64,000 nucleotides of DNA from UBA721 sp002705165 (GTDB taxonomy: Bacteria; Planctomycetota; Planctomycetia; Pirellulales; Pirellulaceae), in contig JBJLEF010000002.1 in the NCBI GenBank assembly GCA_045565995.1, positions 1 to 64,000 of the forward strand. The letters are read 5' to 3'. The position numbers and the translations under genes were made by a program. This document shows positions 26,597-34,658 of the stretch, piece after piece (the first letter of the stretch is position 1; the number at the start of each line of letters is the position of its first letter). Below the pieces are notes generated by a model. The model saw only the letters and a list, made by a program, of their open reading frames with translations. It did no database searches and was not told the origin of the DNA.

Positions 26597-28633
26597 ATGA
26601 AACCACAGGCAATTATTACCGCGATCACAATCCTTACCGCCGGGCTATTTAATGTTGGCCTACAGGGATCAGATACGCTCTCTTTTTTAAAGACCACTTG
26701 TGTTGATTGCCATCAAGGTGACGAGCCTGCTGGCAATCTGGATTTCGCTCAGTTTCGAAAACCCAAAGACCTTCTTGCACAGCCGCAACTGCTTCTGGAC
26801 ATTCTAACTGCGATTGACACCTCACTAATGCCACCTGAAGACAGTGACACCTTGTCAAAGGACACGCGACATTCGGCGGTGAAAAATTTCCGGGAGTTAT
26901 TGCATGCAGCGATTCGGATGAGCCCCCCTGGCCAGCCTGTCCCGATGAGACGCATGACTCGGTTTCAATACAGCAACGCCGTCCGTGATCTATTCGACCT
27001 AAAAATTACGGTCTTCACGTTACCTGAGCAAATGGTACGGGAATATGGCAATTACTATCAGCCCTCTACCGAAAAGATGCCTGACGTGGTGACAGTAGGA
27101 AATCGTCCCCTTGGAAAATCTCAACTCATCGAACCGCGATTAACTGGTGTAACCGCCTACCCACAGGATCTGCGTGCCGAGCATGGCTTTGACAATCAAG
27201 CCGATCAACTCAGCGTGTCACCTCTATTATTAGAGCAGTTCATGGAATTGAGCCGATCTATCGTGAATGCTTCCAACTTCAACAACAAAACCGTTGGCGT
27301 TTGGAATGAGGTATTCGCCGTTCCAGATACGGATGTTACTGAATGGAACGAAAGTATTGCAAACCGTTTACAGAGGGTCCTCACACTAGCATTTCGCGAA
27401 AAAGTCAGTGAAACCACGGTAAAACGCTTTGCCGAGTACGCACGGACGCTGATTGATTCAGGAGCCGACTTTACGACTGCAATGAGGAATACGGTGGCAG
27501 CCATCCTGGCATCGCCCCGGTTCTTCTATCTTCACGATCATGCAGATCCCCAATTCGCAATTGCCTCACGACTGTCCTTCTTCCTTTGGGGCAGTATTCC
27601 GGATCAGGCGCTTCTTGCCAGTGCTGAGAAAGATGAGTTAACTACCACCGCAATATTGGAAAGCCACGTTGACCGCATGTTACTCGACCGCAAGAGTAAG
27701 CGATTCTGCGACAGTTTCCCGAGGCAGTGGCTCCAACTCGATAATATTATTTCCTCTGCTCCCGACCCTGAGGTCTATCGTCAGTTTTATTTCGCTCGGT
27801 ACAACACTAGCATGCACATGGCCATAGAGCCGTTATTGCTTTTCGAGACGGTCCTAATCGAAGACAAATCCATACTGCAGTTTATCCATTCGGATTTCTC
27901 CTACCGTTCAACCACGTTAAAAATGTGGTACGCCAAAGCTGATAAGATTCAGCACTCCGGGCCGGCAACACTCAAATTTGAACGGGTTCCGATTACGGAC
28001 ATGCGCCAGGGCGGTATGATTACCAACACGGCCATTATGACCATGACCTCCGCATCTGATCATACTAAACCGATCACACGGGGAGCCTGGTTTGCTGCGA
28101 CCATACTGCACAGCCCACCCAAACCTCCTCCCGCAGATGTTCCGACGATTGATCGCAAGGCAAATGCCGCGGATGAAAATCTCACGATTCGTGAACAACT
28201 CGCACTACATCGGGACAATGCAAGCTGTGCCGGCTGCCATAAAACGATTGATCCTCTGGGATTCGCTCTGGAAAACTTTGATCCGGTGGGACAATGGCGT
28301 GAGCAATACGAAAACGGAAAGCCCGTGAATGCCAGCGGTGTACTGTACAATCAACATGCCTTTGACGGCATTGTGGAGCTCAAATCTGCCCTTCTTACTG
28401 AGCAAGAGCGATTTGCTTATGCGTTTAGTGAACACCTGCTAAGTTTTGCACTTGGCCGCAGAACGACTTATCGCGACACTATAAGCTTGGAACAAGTTGT
28501 AAAACAAGCGGGTCAGAATAATTACCAAATCAAAACGGTAATCAAGAATCTGGTACTGAGTCCTGCATTTTTACAGGTTGGCCAGGCTCCTGCCGGGAAC
28601 CAACTGTCTATTAAAGGAAGTGCAAGTGAGTAG
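26597..28633 (+). CDS. Exported DUF1587/DUF1592/DUF1588/DUF1585 cytochrome-like protein
   Basis: 678 residues with a Sec signal (about 1-25) and two c-type haem sites: C35-V-D-C-H39 at the N-terminus and C544-A-G-C-H548 in the DUF1588 segment (CHKTIDPLGFALENFDPVGQWR). Between them are DUF1587 (RMTRFQYSNAVRDLFDL), DUF1595 and DUF1592 (ASRLSFFLWGSIPD); DUF1585 forms the C-terminus (FALGRRTTYRD). This is the standard planctomycete arrangement. A TAAAAT at 26584-26589 lies seven bases before the ATG. It overlaps the following DUF1552 gene by eight bases, so the two are probably translated together. Periplasmic electron transfer is inferred; no activity is known. Confidence 0.92.
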   Translation: MKPQAIITAITILTAGLFNVGLQGSDTLSFLKTTCVDCHQGDEPAGNLDFAQFRKPKDLLAQPQLLLDILTAIDTSLMPPEDSDTLSKDTRHSAVKNFRELLHAAIRMSPPGQPVPMRRMTRFQYSNAVRDLFDLKITVFTLPEQMVREYGNYYQPSTEKMPDVVTVGNRPLGKSQLIEPRLTGVTAYPQDLRAEHGFDNQADQLSVSPLLLEQFMELSRSIVNASNFNNKTVGVWNEVFAVPDTDVTEWNESIANRLQRVLTLAFREKVSETTVKRFAEYARTLIDSGADFTTAMRNTVAAILASPRFFYLHDHADPQFAIASRLSFFLWGSIPDQALLASAEKDELTTTAILESHVDRMLLDRKSKRFCDSFPRQWLQLDNIISSAPDPEVYRQFYFARYNTSMHMAIEPLLLFETVLIEDKSILQFIHSDFSYRSTTLKMWYAKADKIQHSGPATLKFERVPITDMRQGGMITNTAIMTMTSASDHTKPITRGAWFAATILHSPPKPPPADVPTIDRKANAADENLTIREQLALHRDNASCAGCHKTIDPLGFALENFDPVGQWREQYENGKPVNASGVLYNQHAFDGIVELKSALLTEQERFAYAFSEHLLSFALGRRTTYRDTISLEQVVKQAGQNNYQIKTVIKNLVLSPAFLQVGQAPAGNQLSIKGSASE

Positions 28634-29972
28634 AGCGACCCGCCGACAATTCCTCCAAGGCGCTGCAGGTACGACACTGGCGTTGCCATTCTTTGAGAGC
28701 CTCGCCGCTGGCAAAGATAAAATGTCGAGGCCTCGACAACGCATGGCCATCTATTACATACCAATGGGCGTCGTTCGCAAAGGATTCTTTCCCGGGGAAG
28801 AGGAAACCCTCCTTCCTAAATTTAATGGAGCCACCACGAAGGCCATTGGCATTGAACGTTCGGTTGGAACCAAGGCTTTTGAAGATCTGACTCCGACACA
28901 AGAGCCGTTAGAACCGATTAAGAAAAAGGTTAGTTTCATTTCCGGGCTTGATCGAACGTACAAACAGGGGACCGATGTGCATGCACAATGTGGTTCCTGT
29001 TTCCTTAGCAGTGCGACGATGGAATCGGTGACCGAATCGGCATTCCCTTTGGACCGCACGTTTGATCACATTGTTGCAGATTCCATCGGTGGACAAACTC
29101 CTTTTCGCACACTCACACTGAGTTGCAACAGTCACCAAGACAATAAAGAGTCGATTCATTTCGATAATATTTCCTGGTATGGCACGGGGCATGTAACTCC
29201 TTCCATTCGAGATGTCCGTCAGGCTTACCGACGCCTTTTCGGTACGCAGGCACGGGGAGATTTTCGCAACATCACCGATCTTGTATTAGAAGATGCCAGA
29301 GAATTGCAACGTGATTTAAACAAACGGGATCAGGATAAATTCAAAGAGTACTTTGATGGTATCCGCAGCCTTGAACTCCAGATAGAACGCCTTGAAGGGA
29401 TGAGAGACGAAATCAAGGCCGCCGAAATCGATCTACCCGCTGATGCCTTACTACCTCGTGGTGAATACATTCGGACGATGGGAGACATCATGGTGGCTGC
29501 CCTGCAAACTGGACTCACCAATGTTGCCACTCTGATGATTGGACCGGAACGTTGGAACACACCTTATTTGTTCGAAAGCTTATTTGACAAGCCGATGAGC
29601 CATCACACCATGACTCATGCTCCACATAAATTCGTTAACGAATTGCTGCAAATCGACAAATTTTACATGCAGCAATATGTGTACATTTGCCAACGCATGG
29701 ATTCGATCATCGAGTTTGACGGTTCGACACTATTGGATAACACAATTTTCACCTATGGCTCCGGTTTGGGCGACGGCACAACACACCAATTCAACGATCT
29801 TCCAATTGTGATGGCCGGAGGTGAACAACTTGGTGTCAAGCAGGGCCAACATACTCATGTCCCTGATAATACACCGCTCGCCAATCTATTTCTGACCCAG
29901 GCTCAGTTACTGGGAATAGAGCTCGATGCTTTCGCCGATAGTACTACGACAATTTCTGACATGAAACGTTAA
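28626..29972 (+). CDS. DUF1552 protein with Tat signal
   Basis: 448 residues starting at GTG 28626, inside the last codons of the upstream gene and preceded by AAAGGAAG. The N-terminus reads SRATRRQFLQGAAG, a twin-arginine signal, so the protein should be exported folded. DUF1552 features are YYIPMGVVRKGFFP, FISGLDRT, the coiled region around residues 210-270 (REL-RDLNKRD ... LQIERLEGMRDE) and the C-terminal FTYGSGLGDGTTH and DLPIVMAGG. The fold is thought to be related to the alkaline phosphatase/DUF1501 group; catalytic metal residues cannot be assigned. It pairs with the cytochrome-like protein upstream. Confidence 0.92.
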   Translation: MSRATRRQFLQGAAGTTLALPFFESLAAGKDKMSRPRQRMAIYYIPMGVVRKGFFPGEEETLLPKFNGATTKAIGIERSVGTKAFEDLTPTQEPLEPIKKKVSFISGLDRTYKQGTDVHAQCGSCFLSSATMESVTESAFPLDRTFDHIVADSIGGQTPFRTLTLSCNSHQDNKESIHFDNISWYGTGHVTPSIRDVRQAYRRLFGTQARGDFRNITDLVLEDARELQRDLNKRDQDKFKEYFDGIRSLELQIERLEGMRDEIKAAEIDLPADALLPRGEYIRTMGDIMVAALQTGLTNVATLMIGPERWNTPYLFESLFDKPMSHHTMTHAPHKFVNELLQIDKFYMQQYVYICQRMDSIIEFDGSTLLDNTIFTYGSGLGDGTTHQFNDLPIVMAGGEQLGVKQGQHTHVPDNTPLANLFLTQAQLLGIELDAFADSTTTISDMKR

Positions 29973-30024
29973 AAACTTCTTCAAACTCTATTCGTTGCCA
30001 TTCGGCGCGATACAGGATCCAATA

Positions 30025-31317
30025 ATGTCGTTAAGATTTATTTGCGCCGTTTTCAGCTGTTGTCTTCTGACCGCTTCCTGCCTTGGTGGCGAGGGCAATT
30101 ATTACACCGTCAACTACGAGCCGACCGGCCGTGAAGGTGGTTTGCAAATTGGGGTGACACACACGCTTTGGGTCCCTCGAGCCGCGAAGAAAATTCGTGG
30201 GATCATCATTCACCAGCACGGCTGCGGAGTGGGTGCCTGCAAGTCCGGGGAAACGGCGGCGTATGACCTACACTGGCAAGCACTTGCTACCAAATGGGAT
30301 TGTGCCCTTCTGGGCCCGTCATACCGACAATCTGCTGACCAAAGTTGTCGCCTTTGGTGTGACCCGCGAAACGGCTCAGCTGATGTACTGATTAACTCCC
30401 TCAAGAAGTTGGCGAGGGATGCCGGTTGTCCGGAAATTGCGACATCCCCGTGGTGCCTTTGGGGACACTCCGGCGGAGGGTTCTGGTCAAGTCTGCTTCA
30501 GATGCAATATCCTGAACGCATCGTCTCAATCTGGTTTCAATCGGGTACCGCCTACGGTTACTGGAAGAAGGGGGAAATCGACGCTCCGGTCATGACGAAA
30601 GCGGCTCTGCAAATCCCCATGATGGCAAACCCCGGATTCAAGGAAAAGAAGCATGAACGGTTCCACGTTGCCTGGGATTACAGTCTGGCAATGTTCAAGG
30701 ACTATCGAAGTCAGGGTGCCCCCATAGCCTTTACCCCCGATCCGGTAACTGGACACGATACGGGAGATTCACGTTATCTTGCGATTCCGTTTTTCGACTC
30801 GACCTTAGCAATGCGCCTACCCGACAAAATCGGTGACCCCCTAAAAACTATTGATCAGCAAAATGCTTACCTTGCAGCAGTCGAATCAACCGATCCCATA
30901 GCAGCATCACAATTTGCGGGAGATCCACTTACGGCATCGTGGCTCCCCAGCAGGACCTTTGCCATGAAATGGTCTGAATTCGTAAAAACCGGCGCCGTTA
31001 GCGACAGCACACCTCCCCCTGCCGTCACCTCTCTTACTACCAAGGCAACGGACCCAGGCATTTTGGTTCGTTGGAATGTCGATGCCGACTTTGAAAGCGG
31101 CATTCAACAGTTTTTAATTTTACGCAATGGGAAAGAGGTTGGACGGGTCCCTTCCGTCCTGCCGAAGAAACCCTATCGCAATCTATATCAGGGAAAAACT
31201 TACGGAGATACGCCGGTGTCAGGCTATTCCAAAACAGAATTCGTTGATTCGTCGGGGAAAGCTTCCGATCAATACGAGGTCATTTCAATTAACAGTGTTG
31301 GGCTGGAGTCTAAATAA
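30025..31317 (+). CDS. Secreted alpha/beta hydrolase with C-terminal Fn3-like domain
   Basis: 430 residues with a signal peptide that has a cysteine-containing LTASCLGGEG end (possible lipobox, not clear). An alpha/beta-hydrolase core carries the nucleophile elbow G147-H-S149-G-G-G, and HQHGCG upstream provides a candidate oxyanion segment. After about residue 330 the sequence (PPPAVTSLTTKATDPGILVRWN ... LRNGKEVGRV) looks like a fibronectin type III-type module. The ATG at 30025 is preferred over an upstream in-frame start (29995). It lies between the DUF1552 gene and the ABC-F gene. An extracellular esterase or depolymerase role is inferred. Confidence 0.8.
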   Translation: MSLRFICAVFSCCLLTASCLGGEGNYYTVNYEPTGREGGLQIGVTHTLWVPRAAKKIRGIIIHQHGCGVGACKSGETAAYDLHWQALATKWDCALLGPSYRQSADQSCRLWCDPRNGSADVLINSLKKLARDAGCPEIATSPWCLWGHSGGGFWSSLLQMQYPERIVSIWFQSGTAYGYWKKGEIDAPVMTKAALQIPMMANPGFKEKKHERFHVAWDYSLAMFKDYRSQGAPIAFTPDPVTGHDTGDSRYLAIPFFDSTLAMRLPDKIGDPLKTIDQQNAYLAAVESTDPIAASQFAGDPLTASWLPSRTFAMKWSEFVKTGAVSDSTPPPAVTSLTTKATDPGILVRWNVDADFESGIQQFLILRNGKEVGRVPSVLPKKPYRNLYQGKTYGDTPVSGYSKTEFVDSSGKASDQYEVISINSVGLESK

Positions 31318-31322
31318 GTTCG

Positions 31323-33113
31323 ATGGCAATCATTGCTCTGGAAAATATCACTATCGGTTATCGCGGCCCAACCCTCCTCGAGAAGGCTAGTTGTCGCATT
31401 GAGGAAAATCAACACATTGGCCTTTTAGGGCGTAATGGGGCTGGAAAAACGACACTCATGCGACTCATACTGGGGATCGAACAGCCTGATGACGGTCAGA
31501 TTATTGTCCATCCCGACAAAACCGTGGCCTGGTTACCGCAGGAAGTACCGTACGATATGCAGGGCACGGTCGAGGAAACCGTGCTCAAGGGTCTGGCAGG
31601 AAGTCCGTTACCTGAATGGGAACAAAACCACAAAGTTGAACAATTATCTTCCCGAATGCAACTCGATTTAGATGCAAACTGCAGTGAGTTGTCTTCGGGT
31701 TGGAAACGTCGTGTCTTGCTGGCGCAGGCCATCGTTTCCGAGCCCGATTTACTTTGCCTCGACGAACCCACCAACCATTTAGACATTGAATCCATACAAT
31801 GGCTGGAAACTTTCCTTGCTAAATGGCGGGGATCGCTTTTGTTTGTCACCCATGATCGCGCTTTTCTCCGCAAAATTGCGAAACGAATTCTCGAAATCGA
31901 TCGTGGACGCATCTTCGACTGGACCTGTGATTACGACACATTTCTAGTAAGGAAGGAAGAGTTTCTGGCAGCTGAAGAAAAGAAAAATGCATTGTTTGAC
32001 AAAAAGCTCGCCGAGGAAGAAGCCTGGATTCGTCAGGGTATCAAGGCACGACGTACTCGAAACGAAGGTCGAGTACGTGCCTTAAAACAACTCCGCCTAG
32101 AACGCAGTCAGCGTCGTGAGCGTACCGGAAAATCCAAACTCCAGATACAGGATGGGAAAAAAAGCGGGCAACTTGTGGCCGAGGCGAAAGATATCTCATT
32201 TGCTTATGGGGACCAAACGATCGTCCACTCCTTCTCAACAGCAATCATGCGGGGAGACAAAATCGGAGTGATCGGCCCGAACGGTGCCGGGAAAACCACA
32301 CTTATCAAATTACTACTTGGCCAGCTAGATCCTCAAACAGGTAGCGTACGACTGGGCACCAATATTGATCTGGCATACTTCGACCAACTCCGTGAGCAAC
32401 TCGATCCAGAACAAACCGTTCAGGAGAATGTTGGGGAAGGAGCGACGAAGATAACCATCAATGGAAATGCAAAGCATGTTCTCGGTTATCTGCAGGATTT
32501 CTTATTTACACCGGATCGCGCGCGCATGCAGGTCAAATTCCTGTCCGGCGGCGAACGTCATCGCATCCTGCTTGCCAAACTTTTTGCCAGGCCCGCGAAT
32601 GTTATCGTATTGGACGAACCCACCAACGATCTGGACACCGAGACGCTCGAATTACTTGAAGAACGATTGCTCGCCTTCGAAGGGACCGTCATAGTCGTTA
32701 GTCATGACCGTGCATTTCTCAACCAAGTTGTCACTAGTACAATTGCCATTGAAAACGGTCACTGCAAGGAATATGACGGAGGTTATGACGACTGGTTGCG
32801 ACAGAAAGCAGTCACACCAACACCCCAGTCCCCACCTGCTAAACCCATCTCATCCAGCCCCGGGGGCCAGGCCAATGCTCCACGACTTAGAAAGTTGTCT
32901 TATAAAGAACGGCAAGAGTACAAACAACTTCCTAAAACCATCGAAACAATCGAAGGAAAGATCTCCGTTGTTCACGCGACGATGTCCGCTCCAGGCTTTT
33001 ACAAAAGCCCTGCCAACGAGATCAAAGTCACCACCGAGGAACTAAACCAAATGGAGCAAGAGCTTGAAATCGCAATGCTTCGCTGGGAAGAACTGTCGCA
33101 GCTGGACGGTTGA
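31323..33113 (+). CDS. ABC-F family ATPase (Uup-like)
   Basis: 596 residues with two ABC cassettes and no membrane helices. First cassette: GRNGAGKTT, signature LSSGWKRR, LDEPTNHLD. Second: GPNGAGKTT, LSGGERHR, LDEPTNDLD. A charged linker lies between the cassettes (about residues 225-285), and a basic C-terminal coiled coil (PRLRKLSYKERQEYKQLPKTIETIEGKI region) follows, which is typical of Uup. Such proteins act on ribosomes or nucleic acids. It begins five bases after the hydrolase stop, probably by chance of packing since the roles differ. Confidence 0.92.
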   Translation: MAIIALENITIGYRGPTLLEKASCRIEENQHIGLLGRNGAGKTTLMRLILGIEQPDDGQIIVHPDKTVAWLPQEVPYDMQGTVEETVLKGLAGSPLPEWEQNHKVEQLSSRMQLDLDANCSELSSGWKRRVLLAQAIVSEPDLLCLDEPTNHLDIESIQWLETFLAKWRGSLLFVTHDRAFLRKIAKRILEIDRGRIFDWTCDYDTFLVRKEEFLAAEEKKNALFDKKLAEEEAWIRQGIKARRTRNEGRVRALKQLRLERSQRRERTGKSKLQIQDGKKSGQLVAEAKDISFAYGDQTIVHSFSTAIMRGDKIGVIGPNGAGKTTLIKLLLGQLDPQTGSVRLGTNIDLAYFDQLREQLDPEQTVQENVGEGATKITINGNAKHVLGYLQDFLFTPDRARMQVKFLSGGERHRILLAKLFARPANVIVLDEPTNDLDTETLELLEERLLAFEGTVIVVSHDRAFLNQVVTSTIAIENGHCKEYDGGYDDWLRQKAVTPTPQSPPAKPISSSPGGQANAPRLRKLSYKERQEYKQLPKTIETIEGKISVVHATMSAPGFYKSPANEIKVTTEELNQMEQELEIAMLRWEELSQLDG

Positions 33114-33235
33114 CCCCCCGTAGTGGTGGACTGAGGGGTTCTGATGTGGCAGCAGAAGTTAAGTCTACCTATAATGTAGGCCGTTGTATTGCCGATAAAG
33201 GTAATAATTAAATCGAGTGACGGAGGGAAGTCCCC

Positions 33236-34579
33236 ATGCTTTCAGTATTTGGCAAGAAGGCTCCTAAGAGTGCCTTTTGCGACGGAATCAGTCGTCGTGG
33301 TGTATTAAAAATTGGTGCACTGGGTGTTGGTGCATTCGGCCTCAACATGGCCGATATCCTTCGGGCGGAAGCCAAAGCCGGATCCTCGATGAAGCACAAA
33401 GCCGTCATCAATGTATTTCTTGGTGGTGGCCCCCCCCACCAGGACATGTGGGAGATCAAGACCGAAGCTCCGAAGGAAATCCGCGGGCCTTTCAAGCCGA
33501 TTTCAACCAACGTACCGGGGATCCAGATCGGTGAATGTTTCCCGGAAATTGCAAAGGTCATGGATAAGTCAACCGTTCTTCGAGCCGTTGTCGGTTGCGA
33601 AGGTCGTCACGACTCATTCCAGTGCATGACCGGTTTTCGCCATGCTCAGATGCGTGCTTTAGGTGGCCATCCAGCGTTAGGCAGTGTACTGCATAAACTG
33701 CAAGGCCCGGTAGACCCGAGTGTCCCCCCTTACATCGGCATGAAAACAGATGGGGTTTGGCGAAACCCTGGTACTCCGGGATTCCTTGGCCCCACCTATG
33801 CTCCTTTCATTCCGGACGGGCAGGGTCTGGCCGACATGAAGCTTACAGGCATCACCACAGACAGGCTTGCTGATCGCAAAGCGGTCCTAAAAAGTTTCGA
33901 TCGACTCAAAACAAGTCTTGATGTGACCGGTCAACTGGAGGGATTAGATTCTTATCAACAACAGGCGTTTGACGTCCTGACTTCCAGCAAACTGGTAGAT
34001 GCACTTGATATCTCCAAAGAAGACCAGGTAATTCGTGAACGCTACGGTGACGGAAAACCATTCAAATATAAATACGATGGTGCGGATACGAATAACGAAA
34101 TGTTATTGCAGGCTCGTCGCCTGGTGGAAGTGGGTGTCCGCTGTGTCACCTTAACTTTCGGACGCTGGGATAGTCATGGAGATAATGAAGGCTTAGTTCG
34201 TCACCACGGCACTCGCATCGACAAAGCGGTTGCCGGTTTGGTCACCGATCTGGAAGAGCGCGGCATGCTGGATAATGTCACGGTACTAGTCTGGGGTGAA
34301 TTCGGCCGCACACCACGAATTAATGCCAACGGAGGCCGTGACCACTGGACACAGGTTAGCTGCGCTTATATGGCTGGGGGTGGCATGAAAAACGGCCAGG
34401 CCATCGGAAGTACAAACCGATTAGGTGAACACGCTCACAGTCGCCCTGTCCACGTTCAGGAAATCTTTGCAACGCTTTACCACAACCTTGGCATTGATCC
34501 CAGTGCAACAACGGTTGTCGACCCCACCGGTCGTCCGCAATACCTGACCCAAATGAACCCTATCGCGGAATTGGTCTAA
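33236..34579 (+). CDS. DUF1501 protein with Tat signal
   Basis: 447 residues. Arg20-Arg21 in ISRRGVLK gives a twin-arginine signal. DUF1501 (alkaline phosphatase/sulfatase superfamily) features are VFLGGGPPHQDMWE, EIRGPFKPI, the arch of helices at about residues 190-290, TFGRWDSHGDN, and VWGEFGRTPRIN followed by GGRDHW. A strong GGAGGG ribosome site precedes the ATG, and TATAAT at 33170-33175 is a possible -10 box. The next gene encodes a cytochrome-like PSD1 protein. No sulfatase formylglycine cysteine is present, so it is not a conventional sulfatase. Confidence 0.93.
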   Translation: MLSVFGKKAPKSAFCDGISRRGVLKIGALGVGAFGLNMADILRAEAKAGSSMKHKAVINVFLGGGPPHQDMWEIKTEAPKEIRGPFKPISTNVPGIQIGECFPEIAKVMDKSTVLRAVVGCEGRHDSFQCMTGFRHAQMRALGGHPALGSVLHKLQGPVDPSVPPYIGMKTDGVWRNPGTPGFLGPTYAPFIPDGQGLADMKLTGITTDRLADRKAVLKSFDRLKTSLDVTGQLEGLDSYQQQAFDVLTSSKLVDALDISKEDQVIRERYGDGKPFKYKYDGADTNNEMLLQARRLVEVGVRCVTLTFGRWDSHGDNEGLVRHHGTRIDKAVAGLVTDLEERGMLDNVTVLVWGEFGRTPRINANGGRDHWTQVSCAYMAGGGMKNGQAIGSTNRLGEHAHSRPVHVQEIFATLYHNLGIDPSATTVVDPTGRPQYLTQMNPIAELV

Positions 34580-34658
34580 GATCACATTTTCCTTTCAGGC
34601 TTTAATGCTCATGCATTGCCGAATCAAAGCCTAAACCTAACTGCTCCTGGGTGTCGCC

